From Fagopyrum homotropicum (lineage: Eukaryota; Streptophyta; Magnoliopsida; Caryophyllales; Polygonaceae), in assembly GCA_033239125.1 (NCBI GenBank), contig BSWB01000003.1:106226320-106290319 (forward strand): DNA of 64,000 nt. Direction: 5' to 3'. Within the stretch, counting starts at the first letter, position 1. Each line of letters begins with the position of its first letter. Below are positions 19,840-30,814 of this stretch, in pieces. The translations under genes were made by a program, and so were the position numbers. Below the pieces are notes generated by a model. The model did not search any database, was not told the DNA's origin, and saw nothing but the letters and a program-made list of their open reading frames with translations.

Positions 19840-21613
19840 GTTCGCTCCAAAAGATGTGTACAAGCTTTAAAATTTATAACCCAAGAAGTATGATTGAACA
19901 ATATGCGAAACCGTAGTGTACGGATTAATTGTGATAAAAGCAAGAATTTCAGGGGTCGAACACAGGGACTATGGTGAAACAAAGCACGGAATGAGGTTGT
20001 CAAATATGCAAATGACTACAAATTAAAGCAATCAAAGATGATATAAAGTCAGATAAAGGAAATGCGAATTCTAGGAATTAAAGCATCTGGTTGTGGTTCT
20101 GACTCAAGATCTCAAAGGATAACGCGGATATAGCTGAGGTTTGCAAAGGGAAGGTATTTTTCTATGGTGGGAATATATCACCGGGTAAGTCTCACTAATC
20201 ACTATCGCAAACCAAAGCTCCTATTACCGGGTAAGTCTCAAGATAATAAGGAAAGAAACTATAATCTCAAACCAACAGACAACCCAAGGGGATAGAATCA
20301 ACTTTTACCGGGTAAGTCTCAAGCTAAATCACAAAGATGGGATGAAGGCACACTAAAACCCCAATAAAGGATAAACCTTTATTACCTACACTCATGATCT
20401 TACGTATACAAACAAAGGAATCACCGGGTAAGTCTCATCCTAAGCTTGCATTGAACCAGGAAAGGTGTAATAAGGATAGGATTTGACAAACTTAAACTCT
20501 TAACTCAGATAAGGTTTAGAAAAGGTCACCTCGTTTAGTAATATTCCACCCCGGCCGAGATGTTCAATGACTGAGCGAGGTGTTCTACGGATAAGGTGAA
20601 GACTCGAGCTTTCAGGGTCCTGTTGGGATTAAGATCACTCTATCATCGTCTTTCCCACAACTTTCAACCAATCACCCTAGAATCGCATAAGAAACTTAGC
20701 CAACAATCATCATGATAACGATAATTAAATTAATAGGAAAGGAATCAAAATCCAAACAAGAAAACCTTAAGAAAAAGGTATCAATAACTAAATCAAAAAA
20801 TCAACAAACAAGCGTTCCTTAATCACAAATCAACAAAGACAACAAACCAAAAGACAATCTAAGAAAGATTTTACAAACTCGTTCAAAAGCCAACTCATAA
20901 CTATGATTCCTTCCTTTCTTGAACTTCAATCTTCAAACTTCCTTCAACTCTTACTTTAAAACTCTCAGAAAATTATCCAATTGTTGGATGCTCCAAGCAT
21001 CTGATCCGTCGATTTCAGGATGGCTGAATTGTGAAAAATCCAACCCTTTATATAGGAGAATTATCTTCCAAATATAAAATATCTTAAAAAGATATTTTCC
21101 TAAAAAATATATCCATATCTTAAAATAAATCAGCCAAATATAATATCTTCCTTCTAGAAATCCAGCCAAAAATATAAGATATCCTCCTTCCAAAAATAGA
21201 AGAACTCGGCCAAAAATAAAGATCTCTCCGACGATAGGGTGTTCGCCTCGGTCGGGAAGCTCCTCAAGATCACCTCGGTCGAGGTGGTACTGTAGCTAAC
21301 CGAGGTGAATCTCAACTGAATGTAGAATCTCTCAAATCTGGTCCAAAATCTTCTCAATCATTTCCATGCTTCCTGAGATCTTCCTTAATCTTCCAGAATG
21401 TAGCTCCAATGACTCCTTATCTTCCCTAGCTCCATTTTGATCCAAAACGTGCCATTTTACCTACAATTACAACGAAACTAGGTGTAGACTTTGATTCCTA
21501 CAAAGGTAGACAAAACAACAATATAATCAAAGAATATACATCCATACATGCAGATTTAAGAAGATAAAACGTCTAAACTAGCCCCAAAATATAGACTATA
21601 ATACACTCTATCA
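19840..21613 (-). mobile_element. 3' LTR of minus-strand element C
   Basis: 1774 bases on the minus strand, from TGATAGAGTGTATTATAG at 21613 down to GGAGCGAAC at 19840. A polypurine-like tract lies outside its start at 21618-21628, and the element's 3' UTR follows, which identifies it as the 3' LTR. It carries the CCTCGGTCGAGG-type motifs at 20545-20590 and 21243-21285. It also has four CCGGGTAAGTCTCA copies (the reverse of the C1 motif) near 20176, 20228, 20308 and 20424. The open frames at 20951 and 21154 lie inside the LTR and look non-coding. Confidence 0.88.
21046..21054 (-). promoter_or_regulatory. Candidate TATA box in the C LTR
   Basis: TATATAAAG on the minus strand, about 560 bases into the LTR, in the same relative place as the boxes in the other families. 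Confidence 0.5.
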
Positions 21614-23239
21614 AAATACCTCATACTTGTCCCTTGCTTGTCCCCTATCATGTTTCAAATCTTAGATACAAGATATAATGGATTATAAGTCAGAAAAGAT
21701 CAATGAAAAGCATTTCAAAATATTTTTGGTGGTGTGCTTCATGGAAAATAAAATCAAGACATGATCAAAACATTTTATAAATATAAGAAAGCTGTTCATC
21801 TTTGCATAAAATCATAGAATGCATAATAAATAATATTTATCGAAATCAATCATGTATAATCCAGTTTAAAACACCAAGTCAATCAACAAGCTCGAGGTCT
21901 CAAGAGCTTCCAAAAGAGGTCAAGAAACGTGTCAGGGTGGGATGTATATAGGGTATGTGGTGCTAGAATCCGGAAAAAGGATCTTACTTCACTTTCTTTG
22001 AATCACAACATCTTCCATCAATAAACTTTGCATATTTTACTTTACTTTTTGGGATGCATGGACAGAGGTGCACAATAACCGAAGCTTAGGAGATCAGCAA
22101 TCATCAATTTTTCGAGATGCCTCAAACCCTTGATGCACATACCATGAGCCGTTAGGAATATCGCTCAATCCGACCTTGGTAAGACACAAACACCTAGATA
22201 TGTGAATGGTGCCGAATTACTCATCACCATGATTGACTTCCCCAAACCTGTTTGTTTATTTCTAACACTTTCAGCCAACATCTCAACTTTCACTTTCACT
22301 TGCTTTTCTTTGCTTGCTTCCAAATTCCCGGATAGATAAAGGGAGGCAAATATGTATATGGGGGGCTAAAGCATGATCAAGAAGAAGAAGAGAAGAGAAT
22401 GAATTGCCTTAGTCATCCCAGGAAGAATGTGATAGGACTCATCATGTGGGGTCAACCTTAAAATCCAACATAATTTTGATAAAAACAAAGTATTAAACAT
22501 GATAAAAATTCAAACAAATCATTTTGCAACTTAAACATATCATAAATCTTTTCGAGCATATAAATAATTCAAAGCCAATCTGCAAACAGAATCATCAATG
22601 AGGTCATATCCAGAGAAGAAGCACAAAATGTTTTGAAAAACTCTTAGTTAAGAATCCACCTCGGTCGAGGTGTTCTGACGTCATCCGAGGTGTCCACCTC
22701 AATCAGCCATGAACATCCCGGTCGAGGTCATAAAAAAAATTTTCAAACCAGTTTTCGACGTTTTTCTCAAACAAAAACCTGTATGTATGCATGTAATGAC
22801 AAATAAACACATAAAGCCAAGTAAAGCAGAATAAGATCATAAATATCCGAAGAAGTCATACAAACATACACATAAAATCAAATAATACATCAACAATACC
22901 CCATACTTGGGACACATTGTCCCAATGGGTCAAATAAAAGTCTAGAATCAGAAAACTCACCGAACCTAGCTGAACTGCATAAAGAAATAAGAAACAGCTT
23001 CAAGATAAGACCATCTCGGTTTGGCGAAGAACATCTCGGTCGGGGCGTTCTGACAACATCCGAGATGTATCTCAGTCAAGCTCTGTTTTCTCAACTTCTC
23101 GAACTTTTGTCCTTCCAGTGTAGCTCTTGAGCTGTAATCATTCCTTAGAAAGTACCTGGTTTATGTTTAGAGGTCGCCAAAAACAAAGCAAAGCAAACTA
23201 TCTAAAACTAAGCTAGAAAAAGGGAAAAGAAAGCAATAC
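21614..23239 (-). other. 3' UTR and remnant spacer of element C
   Basis: About 1.6 kb without a supported gene. It contains the 3' UTR block shared with A, B and D (about 22128-22265), an internal polypurine-like AAGTATGGGGT (minus strand, 22908-22898), and palindrome-type motifs at 22661-22730 and 23010-23085. The Athila-type 3' ORF expected between the post-pol hairpin and the 3' UTR block is absent, so this copy has lost it. Confidence 0.65.
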
Positions 23240-23257
23240 CTTGGGTTGCCTCCCAAG
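23240..23257 (-). promoter_or_regulatory. Conserved post-pol hairpin of C
   Basis: On the minus strand this is CTTGGGAGGCAACCCAAG, identical to the copies in A1, B and D although the surrounding spacer has diverged. It lies just after the pol remnant. Confidence 0.6.
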
Positions 23258-23334
23258 AAGCGCTTGATTTAAGGTCGCTAGCTGGACCGTACATCATCCT
23301 CAATCATGCTGGAAGGTGTCCTCACCCCATACTT

Positions 23335-23830
23335 TACCTTCATCATGGGGTGAGACAAAGAAGTCTAACAATGTTCTAACAAATGCAAGTGCTCATCGGG
23401 AAATGAATCATCTATGGGTAGGTCATCCTTCTCGAGCGAGGAGGGAGGTAGCCGGCTGAGGTGATCCGCAACAGAATTCTCGGATCCCTTCTTATCGCGA
23501 ATCTCCAGGTCAAACTCTTGAAGCAAGAGAATCCAACGAATAAGACGCGGCTTCTCATCTTTCTTAGCGAGCAAGTAACGAATAACTGCATGGTCAGTGT
23601 AAACAATAACTTTCGCTCCCACTAAGTAAGAGTGAAACTTCTCAAAAGCATATACAACCGCTAGGAGCTCCTTTTCGGTGGTGGCGTAGTTCATTTAAGC
23701 TACATCTAGTGTCTTGCTAGCATAGTAAATAGCGTTGGTCTGGCCATCCTTCTTTTGTCCAAGTACCGCTCCTACGGCAACATCAATAGCAACACACATG
23801 ATCTCAAAGAACAAGGTCTAATCGGGGGGT
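23335..23830 (-). pseudogene. RNase H of element C, with integrase deleted after it
   Basis: The open part (23694-23365) has NYATTEKELLAVVYAFEKF, VIVYTDHAVIRYLLAKKDEK and NSVADHLSRLPP, the second half of the retroelement RNase H. The first catalytic block, CDAS in relatives, reads CVAI just upstream, so its aspartate is lost. A stop separates the two parts near 23696. After the link region DEHLHLLEHC the sequence goes straight to the last bases of the pol end. The whole integrase, about 1.2 kb in D, is deleted. Confidence 0.85.
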
Positions 23831-25110
23831 TGAATGATGGGAGCGGTGATCAACGCTTCCTTTATGTTGTACAAAGCATCAAGGCATTCGTGCGAAAACT
23901 CAAAAAAAACATCCTTATTCAAAAGATTAGTGAGCGGTTTAAAATTTTTTGAGAAATCCTTGATGAACCTCCTGTAGAAACCTGCATGCCAGAGAATACT
24001 CCGCACACCCTTAACAGAACAAGGGGGAGGAAGTTTCTCAATAGTCTCGATCTTAGCTCGGTCGACCTTAATACCTCTGTTTGAAATGAGATGTCCTAGA
24101 ACAATTACTTCGCTAACCATAAAGTGACACTTCTCCCAATTTAGGACAAGATTAGTGTCTTCACAACGTTGTAGCACTAGAGAAAGGTCAGCCAAACAAT
24201 TATCAAAAGAGGAACCATATACCGAAAATTCATCCATGAATACCTCCATGATCTCTTTAATGTACACGGAAAAGATAGCCATCATACAACGCTGAAAGGT
24301 GGCGGGTGCATTACACAATCCGAATGGCATCCTCCTATAAGCGAATGTCCCCCATGCACAAGTGAAAGTGGTCTTCTCTGGATCATCCGGATGGATAGGA
24401 ATCTGAAAGAAGCCACTATAACAATCTACATAGCAAAAATGGGAGTGTTGAGCTAACCGTTCAAGCATTTGATCGATGAAGGGAAGCGGGAAGTGGTCCT
24501 TCCGAGTGGCCACGTTCAGCTTCCTATAATCGATACACATCCTCCAGCCGGTAACGGTCCTAGTGGGAATCAACTCGATGTTCTTATTCGTCACAACGGT
24601 CATCCCTCATTTCTTTGGAACTACATGAACCGGGCTCACCTACTTGCTATCCGATATGGGAAATATAATACCTGCATCCAATAACTTAAGAATCTCCTTC
24701 TGCACAACCTCTTTCATGACCGGATTTAGCCGTCTTTGAGGTTCCTGTGAAGTCTTATGACCGTCCTCCATTAGTATCTTATGCATGCAAAAAGAAGGCT
24801 TAATACCAACAAGATCATCAATAGTATAACCTAATGTCTTTTGATGTTTCCTCAAGACATTCATCAGTTTAGATAATTCAGTTTCGGAAAGGGAAGCACT
24901 AATGATAACGGGATTAGTAGAATCCGGACCAAGGAAAGCATACCTCAAGTGACTAGGAAGTGGTTTAACCACCACGATTGGGGGTGCTTTCTGAGGTGGA
25001 TATGTCCCTTCTCCTTTCAGTGAAGTAGACTTAGATTGAAGAACTGGACCTTCAGAAGTCACAGTTGACATCATCTCGCTTGCGACCTCGGTCGAGGTCC
25101 AAGGTGGGTG
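23831..25110 (-). pseudogene. Reverse transcriptase of element C
   Basis: On the minus strand the frame covers PLPSHLRYAFLGP, VGIKPSFCMHKILMEDG, GWRMCIDYRKLN, YVDCYSGFFQIPIHPDD, RRMPFGLCNAP and FMDEFSVYG. Two stops interrupt the same frame near 24640 and 24605, where relatives have SKWVSPVQ and KKGGMTV. The second catalytic aspartate of the active site is glutamate (24229-24231), as in A1. The RT to RNase H connection (RSILWHAGFYRRFIKDF) is intact. Confidence 0.9.
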
Positions 25111-26225
25111 ACCGAGATGTTCTTCAGATAAGAACACCTCGCTTGGTCCAGAAAGGGCCTCGATCGAGGTTCTGGAACTGGGACCGAAACCTAAATTTAT
25201 TTTCTTTTCCTGAATTACTTTTTCAATCTCAGCTCCTGGGATTACTTCCAATGCTTTTAAGCTCCATATATTTGCATTACAAGAAACATCTATACCTTCC
25301 TCCATTAAATTAAAACTAAGAACTCTTTCAAGAGGGTCGTTATTAAGGATAGAGCTCACCAATTCTCTTGATTCTTCTTCATCATAGATGTTGAAGATGT
25401 CGTCTTCTAGTGACTCTCCTTTCATTGTAGCAAGCAATGTAAATTCCACTTGATCACCACCAATGTTGAATTTCAACTTGGCGTTCTTACAATCCACATT
25501 ACAACCCGAAATTGCTAGAAATGGTCTCCCGAGAATGATAGGAACGGGATAATTTGCGGGAATGTCAAGTACAACAAAGTCTATAGGCAAGTAGAAGTTA
25601 TCTAACTTGACCGGAACGTCTTCCAAAATGCCCACGGGATGGGTAATGGAGCGATCCGCCATGTATATCTTATCTTCACCGGCTTGGGCTCTCCAAGTCC
25701 GATTTTCTCACATAGCTCCAGCGGGATGATACTCACGCTGCATCCTAGATCACACAACGCCTCATAAGTTACATCCTCAACTTGAATGGGAATGCAAAAT
25801 GAACCGGGATCTCTCAATTTGGGTCGCATCTTCTCCTTCATGATTTGAATGAGCTCCGAGGACTTAGATGTCATCCTTACTTCTCCAAAATCTTCCAGCT
25901 TCCTCTTCCTTGATAGAATCTCTTTCAGAAACTTTCCATAGGTGGGCATCCCTAGGATGACATCAAGGAAAGGGATGTTAATGTGTAATTTATTCATTAG
26001 GTCTAGAAACTTACCCAAATGCTTGTCTAGATGTGCTCTCGCCCTTGACTGAGGGAATGGAAGTGGTGGTTTATAAGCAGGAGGTGGAACATAAACTTCA
26101 GATTTATCTTTCGCTTTTTGGGGCTCCACCTCGGTTGGAACCTTGACCAAAGTGTTCGTCGGGTCGTGGCGCGACCGAGGTACTAGATCTGCAGTTTTCA
26201 GTCCACTTCGTGTCATTATTGCCAT
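25111..26225 (-). pseudogene. Protease region and linker of element C
   Basis: The block KPPLPFPQSRARAHLDKHLGKF leads into an aspartic protease-like domain with CDLGCSVSIIPLELC (aspartate codon at 25749-25751). A frameshift near 25670 splits MTLYMADRS, and the domain continues with PIDFVVLDIPANYPVPIILGRPF in the 25662 frame. The acidic linker to RT carries family C palindromes in coding sequence at about 25080-25170, where D and B carry CCACGG motifs. The catalytic aspartate is kept, but the frameshift disables the domain. Confidence 0.85.
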
Positions 26226-27716
26226 AATCTGTCCCTTAGGGTTCCTCTTTGTCCTTGCTGGGAGCTCCCTGGATCTCGTGGCGCTTCATTCGCCTTGTTG
26301 AAGGATTGTTGCTCTAAGGCTTTTTGTGCCGTCGAAAATGAATTCATTGATGTCTCCATAGCGTTGAGCTTGATCAAAATTGCCTCCAGCACTGCATCCT
26401 TCTTCTCTGGCTGGGATGAACTTGATCCAGGCTCTTGGCTTCTAGATGGAGTAGAAGAAGAAGAAGGGAGGGGGGGGGGGGGTTAAAAGATTATTAGCAT
26501 AAGAATGAGGGTTAGCGGGATTTTGTTGATTAGATCTCCAATTGTGGCTGTTGGAGTTTCTATTGTTGTTGTAATTGTTGTTCCGCGACCCTTGATAGTT
26601 GTTTCTTCCTTGATATCCTCAATCTTGCTCATTCTTCGTTTGAGCTACTAAAAGCTCCTTCAATGCCTTTACTTCATTGCTAAGCGAGGTTAGTTGAGCT
26701 CCATTTGATGATGTGTCCTGGAAGTTAACTCTACTTGCTCCATTTTCAGTTCCTTGATGGGAGTACTTCTCCATATGTAAAGCTTGCTTTTCAATGAAAT
26801 CCCAAGCTTCATCTATTTGCATGTCCATGAATGTGCCGGCGGAAAGTAGTTGGAGATTAAATTGAGTAGATCCATCCAACCCCTTGAAGTAAATCTCCAG
26901 CAACTCGATCTTTGAAATCCCATGATGTGGGTAATGCAATCGAATATCCTTGAATCTCTCCCATGACTTGGACAAACTCTCCTTGTCCTTCATAATAAAA
27001 GAATTGATTTTTCCTCTCATCTCCAGCAACTCCGTCGTCATCTCTTCCCAAGTGTTGATTTTTTCGGCCGGAAGAGATTGATACCAAGCAAGCGCCTTGT
27101 TCTTCAAAGAGAAATAGAAAGGCCTCAACTTGTAGTTGTTGTTCTCCAGTCTTGAAGGTCTCAAAGTCTCCATCAGGATCTCATAGTTTTGCAAAAGCTG
27201 ATGCAGAGACTCCCTCTCCAAACCTCCAAATTGACATTGTCGGATCATGGTTAGAACTTGCGGTCGAAGTTCATAATCATGGTTAGCTGGATCACCTAGG
27301 TTGACTCCTGGACGCCTGACTTGCTGATTAGGGTCCATCAACTATCCTAGGGTTTGTGGAACTCCAGCAAAAAGAACATCTTGGATAGGCATCCAAGGTG
27401 GTAAGTGTACAAAGGCCGGGGCAACATGAATTGGGTCTTGCCTCGGTCGAGGATCTGGGATCGGTCGAGACAGAAACTAGGCCCCTAGAGCGGCCGTATT
27501 TGCTTCAATTCCTTCTATTCTTGCGTGAGTCTCTTCTCTCTCTCGTTGTAGTTCTTCTCTATTAAGGCGTAGCTGTTCCAATACCTCCTTCAATTCGGAT
27601 TCAAGATCACGATCGTCTTGATTGGCAATCTTAGCATTTCTTAATCTTCGCTTGTAAGTCTTTTCTGGTTCGGGATCGTAGGGAACGATTTCCTTTCCAG
27701 CACGAGTTCTTCGCAT
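26226..27716 (-). pseudogene. gag of element C, decayed
   Basis: The start is set at 27716 because MRRTR there aligns with MRRSR of B and D. A coiled-coil part ends at a stop at 27477. The gag domain is open from 27341 to 26619 with LAWYQSLPAEKINTWEEM and a short in-frame deletion of about nine residues where relatives have FLTKFFPPSK. An Asn-rich, zinc-knuckle-free stretch follows at about 26520-26620. Palindrome-type motifs lie at 27440-27470 and 26130-26190. A run of about 15 G at 26467-26482 disrupts the Ser/Pro-rich part. Confidence 0.85.
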
Positions 27717-27819
27717 AAACCTAAGGAAAGATCCTGCGAAAACACTCAAGTAGAGTAGTAAAATGAAATAAGGGCAATTGCCCCGAAAGACTACCGAAAC
27801 CGGCTTGGTCTAGACCAAG

Positions 27820-27837
27820 TCCCCGGCAATGGCGCCA
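27820..27837 (-). other. Primer-binding site of element C (tRNA-Asp, one mismatch)
   Basis: The minus-strand sequence TGGCGCCATTGCCGGGGA differs at one base from the perfect tRNA-Asp complement of A1, B and D. It lies six bases from the LTR end at 27844. Confidence 0.88.
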
Positions 27838-27843
27838 AAAACT

Positions 27844-28118
27844 TGTTCGCTCCAAAAGGTGTGTGCAAGCTTTAAAATTTATAACCCAATAAGTATGCTT
27901 GAACAATATGCGAACCCGCAGTGTACGGATCAATTGTAATAAAAGCAAGAATTCCAGGGGTCGAACACAGGGACTATGGTGAAACAAAGCACGGAATCAG
28001 GTTGTCAAATATGCAAATGACTACAAATTAAAGAAATCAAAGATGATATAATGTCACATAAAGGAAATGCAGGATTCTAGGGATTAAAGCATCTAGTTGT
28101 GGCTCCGACTCAAGATCT
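27844..28118 (-). mobile_element. 5' LTR of element C, truncated
   Basis: Only the last 275 bases of the LTR (U5 side) remain, matching 19840-20115 closely. It ends at CTCAAGATCT, where the 3' LTR of element A2 begins. Insertion of A2 into this LTR is the simplest reading, but the other side is not in the window. Confidence 0.85.
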
Positions 28119-29719
28119 TGTTCTCCTCAAAGTGTGCGTGAAATAAGTTTTAATTATAAAACTGAAATCAAAGCAAGCGAACCCGTAGTGTACGGATCGG
28201 CGTAGTAGAGCAAGAATTCCAGAGTATCGAACTCAGAGATTTGGTGAAACTAAATCAGTTTTAAATAATCAAGCAATCAAAAGTGTAGAAGCTTTGCAAA
28301 TAATAGGGAAAACAACAATCCTAAAGATCCAGGTATCTAATTGTGGCAATCGATTCAAGATATTCTATAAGTATAAGGACTGAGTTGAAATTTCAAAGGT
28401 CTAACTAATGTAAGGTTGAGTAGGGCGAAGTTCCAAAACCTTATATGTTTAACCCAAAGACTCTCTCTATAAAGGTTTTTGAGGCTGCAACATAGAAAGG
28501 ATCTAACGGTTAGAATTAATCTCAAATACCCATGCCCAAACCCAAGGAATCAAAGATAAACTAGAACAGTTAAGGTTGTGACACTTGAAACCGAAATAGA
28601 GGATGTTGAGTCTCACTATTACCTATAAAAGGCAAGCCAAGGCTAGGTTAAAGTTAATCTTTAACTTTGGATCAAAGCATAAGCAAAAGTCGTAAAACAG
28701 AGAAAATCACGGCTAGATCTTGAGATTCCACGGCCGTGGAACTCAAGAACAGACCGTGGTTTAGGGTGTCGACGAGGTTTCTCACACTCTCAAGGTCCAG
28801 TCTGTTTATGATCGATCTATCATTATCTAAGACACAACTATCAATCCTTCACCTTAGAATTGCTAAAGGGTTTTAGCCAACAATCATATTCATGATATCA
28901 AAAATCAAGTTTAAAAGAGAAAAGGTATAAAACTCCGAAAACTCAATAACTATCAAATAAAAAACTCGAATCCACAACTATGTATGTTTGATGAATACAA
29001 AAAAGTAGGAATAGAAATCCTCACAACGATCTAGAGAAACAACGAAGAACGGGATGTCAATCCGTCCTCTAATGTAAACCCTAAGATATCTCGAAAGTAC
29101 ACAATCTTGATAATCACGTCCTTTTCCAAGCCACGATCCGAGTCCTCAATCCTTCGTCTCAATCCCGAAAGTAAAATGAACCCTAAAGCCGCCGTCCTCG
29201 AAACTCCCTTCTCAAGCCTTCTTATAAGGGCGAAAAAGGGTTACGAGAAAGCCCAATAACCGCCGCTGACGTGGAAAATATGACACGTCACTTCATCATG
29301 GAAATCACGGTCTAGTACAAGTTTCCACGGCCGTGGTTTAGGCCGTGTAACTTTCTCTTGTGCTCCAAATTCACTTTCCACGATCCAATGCCAAGTCCAC
29401 GGCCGTAATTTAGGGCGTGGAAATCTAAATCCTTTGTGAAAGCCTTTATTTCGTGATGTTCTTCACTCATACTCCTTCCTTAGCTCCTCCAAAGCATCTC
29501 CTTGACATCTAGCATGATCAAATACTCCTTTCCTTCCACATTTTGCTCGAGTCCAAGCCTTTATTCACCTATAAACAAAATAAAGCTAGTGTAGATCTCT
29601 ATATCGACAAAGTGGGTGAATGAGCTCACAAATGCTTCAAACTCATATCCATGTACACATAAAAGAGGGAAAAACAACTAAAACAAGTTCCTAAAATATA
29701 GTCATATTTCATGCTAACA
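28119..29719 (-). mobile_element. 3' LTR of minus-strand element A2
   Basis: 1601 bases on the minus strand from TGTTAGCATGAAATATGAC (29719) to the end GGAGAACA (28119). It carries CCACGGCCGTGG at 28728-28739 and 29325-29336, a TATA-like TATAAGAA at 29226-29219, and the CGGATTGACATCCC block near 29055. It is joined on its outer side to the A2 polypurine tract, which identifies it as the 3' LTR. Confidence 0.9.
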
Positions 29720-30536
29720 AAATACCCCATACTTGTCACTTGCTTGTCCCCACACAAGGTTTTCAAAAGCTTAGAACATAAGGTAGAATGAAATATGAAT
29801 GCAAAATAAAACAAAACAATCTTTTTGGTAATGTGCTTCTAATCAATAGATTATCCTCAAATCTTGCTTCATTCGTCCTTGAAAACGTTCATACACATAA
29901 ACCAAAATATGCAAAGCAAAGGAACGTCATAAATTGCCTAAAATTCAAGACAAACATCATAACCTTCAAGCATTGTCAAAATCAAGCATGTGAAACTTCA
30001 ATTTAGATCACCAAGGCAAATAACACTCTTATGATCTCAAGGACTTTCAAGTAAGGCCAAGAATACGGAAAGGTGGGAAACTTGTAAAGAAATGTGGTGT
30101 ATGAATCCGGGAAGAAGGAACAACACAAACTTTTTTCTTTTCAACATTTGAACTAACCACCAACTTAGAGCTTTGCTCTAGACTTTTTGCACATAATTTT
30201 TCGACTTTACTTTTAGAGTTATGGACAGCGGTGCACAATAACTGAAGCCTAGGAGATTGGCGATTCTCAATTTCGAGATGCCTCAAACCCTTGATGCACA
30301 TACCATAATCCGTTACGAATATCGCTCAATCCGACTTTGGCAAGACACAAACACCCGGCTATGTGAATGGTGCCGAGTTACTTCATCATAATTGACTTCC
30401 CCAAACCTATTTTCCTACACGTAGAATTCCAACAATTGCTTTCATGGCCCTCCCACATCAAACATGCCAAAATCAACTCTTCCTAAATCCCGGATAGGTA
30501 AAGGAGGCAAATATTTTCATTGAGGGGCTAAGTGAT
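29720..30536 (-). other. A2 3' UTR, part nearest the LTR
   Basis: The polypurine tract AAGTATGGGGT is at 29734-29724. The conserved 3' UTR block lies at about 30275-30405. No gene is supported. The stretch ends with GTGAT (30532-30536), repeated at 43803-43807. Between them lies the inserted element B, beyond which the same UTR continues. Confidence 0.75.
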
Positions 30537-30814
30537 TGTTCGCCACTTAGCGTGCGTGCAAGATCACGTTCGTTTGAAGATCACGTTAGCTCCGATTGAA
30601 GATCACGTTCGTTTCCTTCAGCCATCTTCTTTTCCTTATGCTTTTGCCTTAAAGTCCTCTCAAGCTCTTGATCAAGAGGCAAAAGGTCTCCGGTGTTCCC
30701 AGACCTACGCATGCACTCAAAGAGTTATCAAATAACAAGAGCAAAGCTCCCAAGCTTGACAATCGTATACCGAATTCGGCCTAAACCAAATCCCCGGCAA
30801 CGGCGCCAAAAACT
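30537..30814 (-). mobile_element. Extra partial unit at the edge of B: LTR end, gag start and second PBS
   Basis: 30537-30561 is a 25-base copy of the LTR end (TGTTCGCCACTTAGCG on the plus strand). 30562-30712 codes on the minus strand for the first part of gag (MRRSGNTGDLLPLDQELE), equivalent to 42015 downward. 30791-30808 is a perfect tRNA-Asp binding site. Three copies of GATCACGTT (30562, 30579, 30601) lie at the junction between the gag piece and the LTR end, a signature of template switching or microhomology repair. Confidence 0.8.

Noticed and set aside
26460..26490. Run of about 15 G as a regulatory quadruplex
   Set aside because: It is a single homopolymer inside a decayed gag and is absent from related copies; slippage is the simpler explanation.
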